Positions 8,159 through 16,970 of a stretch of DNA of 64,000 nucleotides are shown here, piece after piece. Within the stretch, counting starts at the first letter, position 1; the number at the start of each line of letters is the position of its first letter. A program made the translations under genes and the position numbers. The notes under the pieces are model-generated. The model was not told where the DNA came from. It did no database searches and saw only the letters and a program-made list of their open reading frames with translations. Origin of the DNA: Pseudomonas gozinkensis (GTDB lineage: Bacteria; Pseudomonadota; Gammaproteobacteria; Pseudomonadales; Pseudomonadaceae); assembly GCF_014863585.1 (NCBI RefSeq), contig NZ_CP062253.1, positions 6,190,001 through 6,254,000 on the forward strand. Direction: 5' to 3'.

Positions 8159-9388
8159 ATGAGCAAGACTTCTCTCGATAAGAGCAAGATCAAGTTCCTT
8201 CTTCTCGAAGGCGTCCACCAATCGGCTGTCGACGTCCTCAAGGCGGCGGGCTACACCAGCATCGAATACCTGACAGGCTCCCTGCCGGAAGCCCAGCTCA
8301 AGGAAAAGATCGCTGACGCTCACTTCATCGGCATTCGTTCGCGCACCCAACTGACCGAAGAGATCTTCGATCACGCGAAGAAACTGGTCGCGGTCGGCTG
8401 TTTCTGCATCGGCACCAACCAGGTTGACCTGGAAGCGGCCCGCGAGCGCGGCATCGCCGTGTTCAACGCGCCGTACTCCAACACCCGCTCCGTGGCCGAG
8501 CTGGTGCTGGCCGAAGCGATCCTGCTGCTGCGCGGCATCCCTGAGAAAAACGCTTCCTGCCACCGTGGCGGCTGGATCAAGTCCGCAGCCAACTCCTTCG
8601 AGATCCGTGGCAAGAAACTGGGCATCGTCGGCTACGGCTCGATCGGTACTCAGCTGTCGGTTCTGGCCGAAGGTCTGGGCATGCAGGTGTTCTTCTACGA
8701 CACCGTGACCAAGCTGCCACTGGGCAACGCGACCCAGGTCGGCAACTTGCACGAGCTGCTGGGCATGTCCGACATCGTCACCCTGCACGTTCCGGAAACC
8801 GCTGCGACCCAGTGGATGATCGGCGAGAAGGAAATCCGCGCCATCAAGAAGGGCGGCATCCTGATCAACGCTGCACGCGGCACCGTGGTCGAGCTGGATC
8901 ACCTGGCCGCTGCGATCAAGGACAAGCACCTGATCGGCGCCGCCATCGACGTGTTCCCGGTCGAGCCGCGCTCCAACGACGAAGAGTTCGAAAGCCCGCT
9001 GCGTGGCCTGGATAACGTGATCCTGACCCCGCACATCGGCGGTTCCACTGCTGAAGCCCAGGCCAACATCGGTCTGGAAGTGGCAGAAAAACTGGTCAAG
9101 TACAGCGACAACGGTACCTCGGTATCGTCCGTGAACTTCCCGGAAGTGGCCCTGCCGGCTCACCCTGGCAAGCACCGTCTGCTGCACATCCACGAGAACA
9201 TCCCGGGCGTGATGAGCGAGATCAACAAGGTCTTCGCCGAAAACGGCATCAACATCTCCGGTCAGTTCCTGCAGACCAACGAGAAGGTCGGCTACGTGGT
9301 GATCGACGTCGACGCCGAGTACTCGGAGCTGGCGCAAGAGAAGCTGCAACACGTCAACGGCACCATCCGTAGCCGCGTGCTGTTCTGA
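8159..9388 (+). CDS. serA: D-3-phosphoglycerate dehydrogenase
   Basis: 409 residues, the E. coli type length. It oxidises 3-phosphoglycerate to 3-phosphohydroxypyruvate with NAD+, the first step of serine synthesis, and can also reduce 2-oxoglutarate to D-2-hydroxyglutarate. The NAD-binding loop is GIVGYGSIGTQLSV, the catalytic region contains the NAARGTVVE arginine segment and the PHIGGST histidine, and a C-terminal ACT domain (HENIPGVMSEINKVFAENGI) is the usual serine-feedback site. Longer in-frame extensions upstream lack family similarity, and MSKTSLDKSKIKFLLLEG is the normal start. The gene is monocistronic and ends in a terminator. Confidence 0.96.
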   Translation: MSKTSLDKSKIKFLLLEGVHQSAVDVLKAAGYTSIEYLTGSLPEAQLKEKIADAHFIGIRSRTQLTEEIFDHAKKLVAVGCFCIGTNQVDLEAARERGIAVFNAPYSNTRSVAELVLAEAILLLRGIPEKNASCHRGGWIKSAANSFEIRGKKLGIVGYGSIGTQLSVLAEGLGMQVFFYDTVTKLPLGNATQVGNLHELLGMSDIVTLHVPETAATQWMIGEKEIRAIKKGGILINAARGTVVELDHLAAAIKDKHLIGAAIDVFPVEPRSNDEEFESPLRGLDNVILTPHIGGSTAEAQANIGLEVAEKLVKYSDNGTSVSSVNFPEVALPAHPGKHRLLHIHENIPGVMSEINKVFAENGINISGQFLQTNEKVGYVVIDVDAEYSELAQEKLQHVNGTIRSRVLF

Positions 9389-9403
9389 TCAAGCGTTGAG
9401 CGA

Positions 9404-9434
9404 CAAAAAAAGGGAGCCTTCGGGCTCCCTTTTT
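9404..9434. terminator. bidirectional intrinsic terminator after serA
   Basis: AAAAAAAGGGAGCC, a TTCG tetraloop, then GGCTCCCTTTTT. The A-run and T-run on opposite sides let it serve both serA and the convergent DUF4399 gene. Confidence 0.93.
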
Positions 9435-9450
9435 CATGCACGCGAAAACG

Positions 9451-9876
9451 TCATTCGACGTTGACGGTGATCTTCTTCGACACGATCGGCGGATCGAAGG
9501 CCATGTGGCCGCTGTCACCCAGCTCCAGCTGCAAGGTGTGTTTGCCCGGCGCGAGCTTGATGTCGGCCTGGGTCTGCGCCTTGCCGAAGTGCATGTGGTT
9601 GGCGTCGGTCGGCACGACGGAACCGGCCGGAACGATTTCCTTGGCATCGATCAGCAGATGGTGGTGACCGGTGTTCTTGGTGACGTCACCGGCGGGTGCC
9701 AGCGCGATGTCCTTTACGCCGAACTTGACCGTGAAGGTCTGCGGAACCGTGGCTCCGTCCTCGGGAGAAACGATGAACACTTCGGCGCCTTTCGGTGCCG
9801 GCGTGGCCGCACTGGCCAGTACCGAAACACCCATCAGCACACCGGCCAACGCTGCACGTGACATAAAGCTTTTCAT
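9451..9876 (-). CDS. DUF4399 periplasmic protein
   Basis: 141 residues beginning with a clear signal peptide (MKSFMSRAALAGVLMGVSVL, cleavage after ASA near residue 23). The mature part is a small beta-sandwich with VFIVSPEDGATVPQTFTVKFG, NTGHHHLLID, ANHMHFGKAQTQ and PGKHTLQLELGD, the histidine-rich pattern of DUF4399. The clustered histidines suggest metal binding, though this is inference. The function is unknown. It is convergent with serA and divergent from the next gene. Confidence 0.85.
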   Translation of the reverse strand: MKSFMSRAALAGVLMGVSVLASAATPAPKGAEVFIVSPEDGATVPQTFTVKFGVKDIALAPAGDVTKNTGHHHLLIDAKEIVPAGSVVPTDANHMHFGKAQTQADIKLAPGKHTLQLELGDSGHMAFDPPIVSKKITVNVE

Positions 9877-10008
9877 TTTCTTCTCCAGTTTTTCCGTAAA
9901 ATCCGCACGGTCATGACAACTTCATGACCATTCGTTGTCGAAGGCACTCGACAACCATAGCAAAGCGAGCCTGGAAAACAGGCCGATATCGATTTCAAAG
10001 GAGTGACC

Positions 10009-10593
10009 ATGCGTTTTCTGCCTGGCCTGATCTGCCTGCTACCCCTTCTGAGCCCGCTGGCTCATGCCGAACTGATTGACGACGTCTACGACCGTGGCGA
10101 GTTGCGCATAGCCCTTGAGGCTAATACACCGCCCTTCAATTTCAAGGACGGCGACACGCTCACGGGGTTCGAGGTCGAGCTTGGGCAACTGCTGGCCAAC
10201 GAACTGGATGTGCGCGCCGACTTCATCGTCACCGACGAAGCCGATCTGCTCCAGGGCGTTGAAAGCGGCAAGTACGACGTCGCGCTCAACCACATAGCAC
10301 TGACCCCGGAACTCAAGGATCGTTTCGACGTGAGCGAGCCTTACACGCAGGTCAATGCGCAGTTGCTGGCGAAAAAGGATGAGCAGCCGCGCCCTCTGGT
10401 GCTGGTCCAGACGCTGACTGAGGAAAAGCCGAAGGTTATGCCGCCGGTGGAACTGGCGATTCCGTTTCAGAAGGGCAACCCGGCGTTTCACGTGAGCCTT
10501 GAGAATGCCTTGCAGCGGATCAGGGCGGACGGGCGGCTGGAGGCGTTGTCGAAGAAGTGGTTGAGCGCGCAGGCCACTGAAGACCTGAAATGA
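10009..10593 (+). CDS. short periplasmic solute-binding (SBP_bac_3-like) protein
   Basis: 194 residues, starting with a signal peptide (MRFLPGLICLLPLLSPLAHA). AAAGGAG at 9997-10003 fixes the ATG at 10009 over an in-frame GTG at 10003. The N-terminal lobe is typical of amino-acid binding proteins (LRIALEANTPPFNF, LTGFEVELGQLLANEL, YDVALNHIALTPELKDRFDVSEPY). The crossover lobe that normally follows is largely missing: the chain runs from VNAQLLAKKDEQ through a low-similarity linker to the C-terminal AFHVSLENALQRIRADGRL helix. Normal members are about 50 residues longer. No permease or ATPase gene is nearby. It may be a reduced sensor or binding protein; the ligand is unknown. Confidence 0.7.
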   Translation: MRFLPGLICLLPLLSPLAHAELIDDVYDRGELRIALEANTPPFNFKDGDTLTGFEVELGQLLANELDVRADFIVTDEADLLQGVESGKYDVALNHIALTPELKDRFDVSEPYTQVNAQLLAKKDEQPRPLVLVQTLTEEKPKVMPPVELAIPFQKGNPAFHVSLENALQRIRADGRLEALSKKWLSAQATEDLK

Positions 10594-10605
10594 GCGCAAT
10601 TTCCA

Positions 10606-10694
10606 TGTGGGAGCGAGCTTGCTCGCGAAAGCGGTCTGTCAGCCACAAATACCGGTACTGACAATACGCAATCGCGAGCAAGCTCGCTCCCACA
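10606..10694. repeat. REPIN (inverted REP pair)
   Basis: Left arm TGTGGGAGCGAGCTTGCTCG and right arm CGAGCAAGCTCGCTCCCACA enclose about 50 bases. It lies between convergent genes. Confidence 0.9.
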
Positions 10695-10711
10695 GTGTTT
10701 GAGGTGCGGGA

Positions 10712-11197
10712 TTAGTCGAGATGTGTCAGGGCCCGTGCGGCTTGCGGCAACTCAAGTTCGCTGAAAACCTGCACGCCATGGCGCTTGAGCAAGGCTGCCG
10801 TGACGCCCTCGCCACTCACCTTCACCCCACTGAACGTCCCGTCATAGGTCAACAGATTCCCGCACGAAGGACTGTTGGCCTTGAGCACCGCCACCCGAAT
10901 CCCGTGCTTTTGCACCAGCGCCAGCGCCTGCCGTGCGCCGTCGAGAAACTGTGAACTGACATCTTCGCCCTCGGTGGTGATCACCGAAGCGAGCCCGTCC
11001 AGCACTTCGCTACCCTGCCCGCCGGGAATCTCCGCTGCCGCTCGTGGCGTCGGCAAGCCACCGGCGACTTCCGGGCACAGCGGCACTACTCGCCCTTCGG
11101 CAATCCACTGTTCCAGCAGATCGAACGGCCCGCTGGCCCCACCGTCGTAACGCACGCGATGGCCAAGCAGGCAGCGACTGACCAGAATCCTGTGCAT
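10712..11197 (-). CDS. DUF523 family protein
   Basis: 161 residues. The N-terminal ILVSRCLLGHRVRYDGG and the central LKANSPSCG are the conserved cysteine-containing signatures of DUF523. No reaction has been assigned that I can name. The ATG at 11197 comes one base after the stop of the 2OG-Fe(II) oxygenase gene on the same strand, implying translational coupling; a longer start inside that gene is possible but not needed. Four conserved cysteines hint at a metal or cluster, as inference. Confidence 0.8.
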   Translation of the reverse strand: MHRILVSRCLLGHRVRYDGGASGPFDLLEQWIAEGRVVPLCPEVAGGLPTPRAAAEIPGGQGSEVLDGLASVITTEGEDVSSQFLDGARQALALVQKHGIRVAVLKANSPSCGNLLTYDGTFSGVKVSGEGVTAALLKRHGVQVFSELELPQAARALTHLD

Positions 11198-11198
11198 C

Positions 11199-11831
11199 TC
11201 AGAACGGCTCGTTGCCACGGCGGCGGAACCAGCCTGTCAGCGACAGCCGCTCGCGGCTGGCTGGCAACACTTCATGAGGGACTTCGCCGGAGAGAAACAC
11301 CACCAGACAACCGCCCGTAGGCTGTACGTCATGAACGCGGTCATTCTCCAGGTACATGCGCAGTTGCCCGCCATCCTCCGGTAGCCAGCCGTCATTGAGG
11401 TAGATCACCGCCGAGACCATGCGCCGGTCATCGTCGCGGAAACGGTCGACATGCTTGCGATAGAAAGCCCCCGGCGGGTACAGCGCGAAGTGGCACTCGA
11501 AGTCTTCAAGCCCCAGGAACAACCCGCGGTTGAGCGCTTCACGCAGGCTGTCCATCAGGTTCAGGTAGCGGTCGCTGGCCTCGGCCTGACCGGGGTCGAT
11601 CCACTGGATATGGTCGCCACGAATCCCCTCGCGGATCTCCGAAAACGGGCCACGTCCGACCCCCGCCGGCGCCAGTTCACCTTCGGCGTCACGTTTGCGG
11701 CACTCGGCCGCCAGTGCGCGGGTCAAATCCGCAGGCAGGAAAATGTTCTGCTGCGACCAGCCGCGCTCGGCCAGGTCGTCGACGATACGTAACAGCAGCG
11801 GGTGATCAGAGGATATTTGCATGGCGCGCAT
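11199..11831 (-). CDS. 2-oxoglutarate/Fe(II) oxygenase family protein
   Basis: 210 residues from the ATG at 11831; MQISSDHP nine bases further in is equally possible, with a weak GCAGG element favouring the outer one. The double-stranded beta-helix ligands are visible: FYRKHVDRF supplies H and D, VPHEVLP the distal H, and the following RERLSLTGWFRRR the arginine for 2-oxoglutarate. This is the prolyl 4-hydroxylase-like (P4Hc) pattern, also seen in E. coli PiuC-like and YbiX-type enzymes. The substrate is unknown. It precedes DUF523 in an apparent two-gene operon and is divergent from DUF2059. Confidence 0.82.
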   Translation of the reverse strand: MRAMQISSDHPLLLRIVDDLAERGWSQQNIFLPADLTRALAAECRKRDAEGELAPAGVGRGPFSEIREGIRGDHIQWIDPGQAEASDRYLNLMDSLREALNRGLFLGLEDFECHFALYPPGAFYRKHVDRFRDDDRRMVSAVIYLNDGWLPEDGGQLRMYLENDRVHDVQPTGGCLVVFLSGEVPHEVLPASRERLSLTGWFRRRGNEPF

Positions 11832-11939
11832 AGTATGCCTGCGGCAAGAAATCCGACAGAGCCACGCGGCGGCTTGATACGAATTCTCGACAAGTACTGG
11901 CACCGCACGGAGAATAGTCGGCTGCCGACAGGAGTCCTT

Positions 11940-12692
11940 ATGCGCCGTTTGCTTCTTTCACTGTTGATGTTCTGCGTTTTGCCCGCCTGGGCGGACGGCC
12001 ACGACCAGTTGTACAAGGTCGCCGGCTGGCCAGAACAACGCGCGCATTTCAACGACGCCCTGAGTGCCGCGCAGCAGCGTTACCAGAACAGCCTGCCGCC
12101 GGCGGTGTTTCAGGCGCTGGTGAACAACAGCAATCAGCGCTTCGCCCCCCAGGCCGTGGATCAACGCGCCGAAGCGCAACTGCGCAAGAACCTCGCCGAT
12201 CCGAAACCGGCCCTGTCATTCTTTCAGTCACCGCTGGGCAAGAAGATCGTCGCCGCCGAACTGCTGGCGACCCGTCGCGATCAATTGGCAAAAAACGCCA
12301 AGGGCCTGCCGAAGATGCCGGCCAGCGACAGCCGCCTGCTGATCATCGGCCACCTCGCCCAGGCCCTGCCCGCGCGCGAAGCCGGCGCCGAAGTCAGTCT
12401 GGCGATTGCCGGTGTGGCGGCGGACAGCCTGAGCTCGATGATCCCCGGCCTGCTCGGCGGCGGTCAGGCCCAGGGCATGTTGAACGGTCAACGCCAGCGC
12501 CTGATGGATCAGATCGGTGCCGACCTGAACAACACGCTGCTCTACGTCTATCGTGATCTGTCGGATGAAGAGCTGGAAGAGTTCGCGACCTTTGCCGAGT
12601 CCACCGAAGGCAAGGCCTACTATCAGGCCGCGCTGGCCGCGATCCGCGCCGGGCTGGCCGTCGGCCAGAGCACCTCGAACCTCAGTCAGTGA
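11940..12692 (+). CDS. DUF2059 exported protein
   Basis: 250 residues with a signal peptide ending in PAWA at about residue 18. AGGAG lies six bases before the ATG; the upstream in-frame extension would disrupt the signal peptide and is rejected. The C-terminal half contains LLYVYRDLSDEELEEFATF and STEGKAYYQAALAAI, the helical DUF2059 signature seen in many Gram-negative periplasmic proteins. The function is unknown. It stands alone between a divergent and a convergent neighbour. Confidence 0.78.
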   Translation: MRRLLLSLLMFCVLPAWADGHDQLYKVAGWPEQRAHFNDALSAAQQRYQNSLPPAVFQALVNNSNQRFAPQAVDQRAEAQLRKNLADPKPALSFFQSPLGKKIVAAELLATRRDQLAKNAKGLPKMPASDSRLLIIGHLAQALPAREAGAEVSLAIAGVAADSLSSMIPGLLGGGQAQGMLNGQRQRLMDQIGADLNNTLLYVYRDLSDEELEEFATFAESTEGKAYYQAALAAIRAGLAVGQSTSNLSQ

Positions 12693-12715
12693 TCTCTGTC
12701 GCCTGACAGTCCGCC

Positions 12716-12806
12716 ATCGCTGGCAAGCCAGCTCCCACAGGGTTTTCAGTCGATCAAAAATTATGTGAGCACTGGAAAAATTGTGGGAGCTGGCTTGCCA
12801 GCGATG
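12716..12806. repeat. REPIN (inverted REP pair)
   Basis: ATCGCTGGCAAGCCAGCTCC and GGAGCTGGCTTGCCAGCGAT form the two arms with a 50-base interior. It lies between the convergent DUF2059 and hydrolase genes. Confidence 0.9.
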
Positions 12807-12821
12807 AGGCCATCTCGATCA

Positions 12822-13772
12822 CTAGGGGTTGCGGCCCTTGATCCGCTTGCTCAAGAACTCGAAATACTCCTCGCGCATTTCCGCCGTCTCATTGGCCAGG
12901 TGATGCCGCGCCTCGGCCAGCAACAGAATCTGCGGCCGGTCGAACTTCCACTTCATCACTTGCAGGTTGTGCTGCCAGTCCACGGTCATGTCCGCCTGGC
13001 CCTGAACGATCAATGGCCGGCGCGGACTTTTCTTCGCGTATTCCACCCGGTTGATCCAGCGTGACAACGCCCCGACCCATGCGGTCGGCAAGCGTTTTGG
13101 CTGCAACGGATCGGCCTGCAGGAACGGCAGGAAATCCGGGTCGTTGGAGTTCTCGCTGAACCGCCGGGCGATGCCCCGAACGAAGGGCCGCAGCAGGTAA
13201 TAACTGAACTGCGACCAGCCCCAGGCCCGCGGACGCACCAACGGTGCCAGCAGAATCAGCTGGCCTTGCGCCGGGCTGTTTTCGCCATGGTTGAGCACGT
13301 GATCGACAATGATCGCCCCACCGGTGCTTTGCCCGCACAGGTGCCACGGCTGCGGCAAGGCAATCGAGCGCGCCTCGGCGAACAGGCCTTGCAGCGCATC
13401 CTGATATTCGGAGAAGTCGCGGATGCTCGCCCGCTCGCCGCTGGACAGACCATGCCCCGGCAGGTCGCAGGCAATCACCGCGAAGCCCTGATCCAGCGCC
13501 CACTCGATCACATGCCGGTAGAGGCCGGTGTGATCATAAAAACCGTGCACCAGAAACAGCGTGGCCTTGGCCGTTTCCGCCGGCCACCAGCAATGACTGA
13601 CCAGCTCATAACCATCGACGTCGAACCGGCCCATCCCACGCCAGACATCACGCTCCGGAAAGTCGGTCTTGTAGAACCGCTGATACGCCTTCGCCTCCTC
13701 GGACAACGGCTGCCACTCGGCCAGAGGCTTGAGGCTCGCACGCAGATGATCGGGATCGAAGGCAACAGACAT
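12822..13772 (-). CDS. alpha/beta hydrolase, lysophospholipase-like
   Basis: 316 residues. The S33/Hydrolase_4 fold is clear: oxyanion-hole LVHGFYDHTG, the CDLPGHGLSSG loop, and the nucleophile elbow CGQSTGG with S149. The late histidine is in LAEARHHLANE and an aspartate in GQADMTVDW. There is no signal peptide, so the enzyme is probably cytosolic. Monoacylglycerol lipases and lysophospholipases share this arrangement; the substrate is not determined. An in-frame TTG six bases upstream was passed over for the ATG. Confidence 0.82.
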   Translation of the reverse strand: MSVAFDPDHLRASLKPLAEWQPLSEEAKAYQRFYKTDFPERDVWRGMGRFDVDGYELVSHCWWPAETAKATLFLVHGFYDHTGLYRHVIEWALDQGFAVIACDLPGHGLSSGERASIRDFSEYQDALQGLFAEARSIALPQPWHLCGQSTGGAIIVDHVLNHGENSPAQGQLILLAPLVRPRAWGWSQFSYYLLRPFVRGIARRFSENSNDPDFLPFLQADPLQPKRLPTAWVGALSRWINRVEYAKKSPRRPLIVQGQADMTVDWQHNLQVMKWKFDRPQILLLAEARHHLANETAEMREEYFEFLSKRIKGRNP

Positions 13773-13869
13773 GGGCAATTCCAGAACGGTAAACGGACTT
13801 TATCGGCCTGCGATATTCATCTGTAGAAGCAAGCATGGCAAGCTAGCCGGCCTTCGAGGATCGAAAACC

Positions 13870-14448
13870 ATGCGTTCGCCCTACCGCACCGCACTGTTTG
13901 CCAGCCTGCTCGCCATCGTGTGTGCCGGCGTGCTGTGGGCTGCGTACGACTGGTTTCAGGGCCGCTACCTGCGCGCCTTCAGCGAGCACACCGCGGTGTT
14001 TTCCGGCGACCCGCTGCGCCTGCCCGCCGACCTCGCCGGCCCCGGCAATATCCGTCTGGTGCACTTCTGGGACCCGGCCTGCCCGTGCAACGTCGGCAAT
14101 CAACAGCACCTGACCGAAATGGTCGAACAGTTCGGCCCCAAGGGCGTTGAGTTCTTCGCGGTGCAGAAGGCCGGCAGCCATGGCCAGTTGCCCGCCACCC
14201 TCAGCAATCTCAAAACCATCGCGGTGCTGCCCGGCTCTGAACAGATTCCCGCGAGCCCGGCCGTGGCGATCTGGGACCGCAGCGGCAAACTGGCGTACTT
14301 CGGCCCGTACAGCGAAGGCCTGACGTGCAACTCCAGCAACAGTTTTATCGAACCGATCCTGCAAGCGTTGAGTGATGATCGTCCGGTCAATGCGACTCAT
14401 ACGTTGGCGGTTGGGTGTTATTGCCCGTGGCCGGCGGAAACGAAGTAA
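13870..14448 (+). CDS. DUF6436, thioredoxin-fold membrane protein
   Basis: 192 residues: an N-terminal membrane anchor (about 8-28) and a periplasmic domain with thioredoxin-like strands. The line VHFWDPACPCNVGNQQHL resembles a peroxiredoxin/TlpA active-site loop but has a CPC pair in place of CxxC. VEFFAVQKAG, SPAVAIWDRSGKLAYFGPY and a late cysteine (LTCNSSNSF) complete the picture. DUF6436 is the best family match by pattern. A redox role is plausible but the altered cysteine spacing leaves it open. The in-frame extension upstream overlaps the promoter gap and is not used. Confidence 0.72.
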   Translation: MRSPYRTALFASLLAIVCAGVLWAAYDWFQGRYLRAFSEHTAVFSGDPLRLPADLAGPGNIRLVHFWDPACPCNVGNQQHLTEMVEQFGPKGVEFFAVQKAGSHGQLPATLSNLKTIAVLPGSEQIPASPAVAIWDRSGKLAYFGPYSEGLTCNSSNSFIEPILQALSDDRPVNATHTLAVGCYCPWPAETK

Positions 14449-14551
14449 GGCATTCCGGACATTTCAAGGACGGCGATGCGCAGCACACGAGGCGTGTGCT
14501 AATTGTTTGCAGCCCGCACGGGCGGCAATCCCGAATGCACAAGGAGTCACC

Positions 14552-16963
14552 ATGAAACGCGTGTTCACCGTTCTTGCCTTGCTCATCGTTGTCCTGCTCG
14601 CCGCCGGCGGCTGGTACGTGTACAGCAAGCAACCGACGCGCCAGGGCCAGGTGGAGTTGCGCAACCTGCAAGGTTCGGTGACCGTGCGTTACGACGAGCG
14701 CGGCGTGCCGCACATCCGGGCCGAAAACGAGACTGACCTTTACCGCGCCCTCGGTTATGTGCACGCCCAGGATCGCCTCTTTCAGATGGAAGCCATGCGC
14801 CGCCTGGCCCGGGGCGAGCTGGCCGAAGTGCTCGGGCCGAAGCTGCTCGACACCGACAAGTTGTTCCGCAGCCTGCGCATCCGCGAGCGGGCCGCCAGTT
14901 ACGTGGCTGGCCTCGACAAGCAGTCACCGGCGTGGAAGGCCCTGCAAGCCTATCTGGACGGTATCAATCAATATCAGGACTCGCACGCCGCCCCTGTCGA
15001 GTTCGACGTGCTGGGCATCCCCAAGCGGCCGTTCACCGCCGAGGACAGCATCAGCGTCGCCGGCTACATGGCCTACAGCTTTGCCGCCGCGTTTCGCACT
15101 GAACCGCTGCTGACCTACGTGCGAGATCAACTGGGCGCCGATTACCTCAACGTCTTCGACCTCGACTGGCAGCCCAAGGGCGTGCTCGCCAAGGACCACG
15201 CCGGCACCGCACCGGCCCTCGCCGCCGAAGACTGGAAAGACCTGAGCACCCTCGCCCGCGTCAGCGAACAGGCGCTGATCGACAACGGCCTGCCGCAGTT
15301 CGAAGGCAGCAACGCCTGGGTCATCGCCGGCAGCCGCAGCAAGGGCGCCAAACCCTTACTGGCGGGCGATCCGCACATTCGCTTTTCGGTGCCGTCGGTG
15401 TGGTACGAGGCGCAATTGTCGGCGCCGGGGTTTGAACTCTACGGCCATCATCAGGCGCTGGTGCCGTTTGCGTTTCTCGGCCACAACCTGGATTTCGGCT
15501 GGAGCCTGACCATGTTCCAGAACGATGACCTGGACCTGATCGCCGAGAAGGTCAATCCGGATAACCCGGATCAGGTCTGGTATCGCGGCCAGTGGACCGA
15601 CATGGTCAAGACCGAGCAGCAGATCGCCGTGAAAGGCCAGACGCCGGTGACCATCACCCTGCGTCGGTCGCCCCACGGGCCGATCGTCAATGACGCCCTC
15701 GGCAGCGCCGCCGGGAAAACCCCGATTGCGATGTGGTGGGCATTCCTCGAAACGCCGAATCCGATCCTCGAAGGTTTCTACCAGCTCAACCGCGCCGACA
15801 CCCTGGCCAAGGCTCGCGCCGCTGCGGCCAAGGTGCAGGCGCCGGGGCTGAACATCGTCTACGCCAACGCCAAGGGCGATATCGCCTGGTGGGCCTCGGC
15901 CCTTCTGCCCAAACGGCCGGCCGGGGTGAAGCCTGGCTTCATTCTCGACGGCAGCGGCAATCAGGCGGACAAGGACGGCTACTTCCCGTTCAGCGCCAAC
16001 CCGCAGGAAGAGAACCCGGCGCGCGGCTATATCGTCTCGGCCAACTTCCAGCCCGTGTCGCCGACCGGCATGGAGATCCCCGGTTACTACAACCTCGCCG
16101 ACCGTGGCCAGCAGCTCAACCGCCAGCTCGCCGACAAGAACGTGAAGTGGGACAACGAAGCCAACCAGAAGCTGCAACTGGGCACCACCACCGGTTACGG
16201 TCCGCGTCTGCTGGCGCCGTTGCTGCCAGTGCTGCGGGAGGTGGCGGGCAATCCCGCCGAGCAGAAGCTGATTGAGCAACTGGCCCAGTGGCAAGGCGAC
16301 TATCCGCTGGATTCGGTCAGTGCGACAGTGTTCAACCAGTTCCTGTTCAACCTCGCCGACGCGGCAATGCGCGATGAGCTGGGCAATGATTTCTTCGAAA
16401 CCCTGCTGTCGACCCGGGTGATCGATGCGGCCCTGCCCCGGCTCGCGGCGAATGCCGATTCACCGTGGTGGGACAACCGCAGCACGCCGAACAAGGAGAC
16501 CCGCGTCGACACCGTGCGCGTCGCGTGGCAGGCGAGCATGGCGCACCTGAAGTCGACCCTCGGTGATGATGCTTCCGGCTGGCAATGGGGCAAGGCCCAC
16601 ACCCTGACCCATGGTCATCCGTTGGGTCAGCAGAAGCCGCTGGATCGCATTTTCAATGTCGGCCCCTTCGCCGCACCGGGCTCCCATGAAGTGCCGAACA
16701 ACCTCTCGGCCAAGATCGGCCCCGCGCCGTGGCCGGTGACCTACGGCCCGTCGACCCGCCGGTTGGTGGACTTCGCTGACCCGGCTCACAGCCTGACGAT
16801 CAACCCGGTCGGCCAGAGCGGCGTGCCGTTCGACAGCCACTATGACGATCAGGCGGAAGCGTATGTGGACGGGATGTATGTGCAGGCGCATTTCAGTGAT
16901 GAGGAGGTGACAGCGAATACGCGAAGTACCTTGAAGCTGTTGCCGGCGCGAGCGGCGCAATAA
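14552..16963 (+). CDS. penicillin acylase family Ntn-hydrolase, HacB-like
   Basis: 803 residues. A signal anchor (about 4-23) precedes an alpha-subunit region with RYDERGVPHIRAENETDLYRALG and HAQDRLFQMEAMRR. The autocatalytic cleavage site is at EGSNAW, giving a beta subunit that starts at S253 and runs about 551 residues. GDPHIRFSVPSVWYEA and LGHNLDFGWSLT are further family landmarks. The processed enzyme acts in the periplasm on amide bonds. The P. aeruginosa gene at the same position beside spuH is HacB, an acyl-homoserine-lactone acylase. Lactone degradation is inferred from that synteny; a cephalosporin- or other amide-acylase activity is equally possible. AAGGAG precedes the ATG. Confidence 0.83.
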   Translation: MKRVFTVLALLIVVLLAAGGWYVYSKQPTRQGQVELRNLQGSVTVRYDERGVPHIRAENETDLYRALGYVHAQDRLFQMEAMRRLARGELAEVLGPKLLDTDKLFRSLRIRERAASYVAGLDKQSPAWKALQAYLDGINQYQDSHAAPVEFDVLGIPKRPFTAEDSISVAGYMAYSFAAAFRTEPLLTYVRDQLGADYLNVFDLDWQPKGVLAKDHAGTAPALAAEDWKDLSTLARVSEQALIDNGLPQFEGSNAWVIAGSRSKGAKPLLAGDPHIRFSVPSVWYEAQLSAPGFELYGHHQALVPFAFLGHNLDFGWSLTMFQNDDLDLIAEKVNPDNPDQVWYRGQWTDMVKTEQQIAVKGQTPVTITLRRSPHGPIVNDALGSAAGKTPIAMWWAFLETPNPILEGFYQLNRADTLAKARAAAAKVQAPGLNIVYANAKGDIAWWASALLPKRPAGVKPGFILDGSGNQADKDGYFPFSANPQEENPARGYIVSANFQPVSPTGMEIPGYYNLADRGQQLNRQLADKNVKWDNEANQKLQLGTTTGYGPRLLAPLLPVLREVAGNPAEQKLIEQLAQWQGDYPLDSVSATVFNQFLFNLADAAMRDELGNDFFETLLSTRVIDAALPRLAANADSPWWDNRSTPNKETRVDTVRVAWQASMAHLKSTLGDDASGWQWGKAHTLTHGHPLGQQKPLDRIFNVGPFAAPGSHEVPNNLSAKIGPAPWPVTYGPSTRRLVDFADPAHSLTINPVGQSGVPFDSHYDDQAEAYVDGMYVQAHFSDEEVTANTRSTLKLLPARAAQ

Positions 16964-16970
16964 GCGCCGC

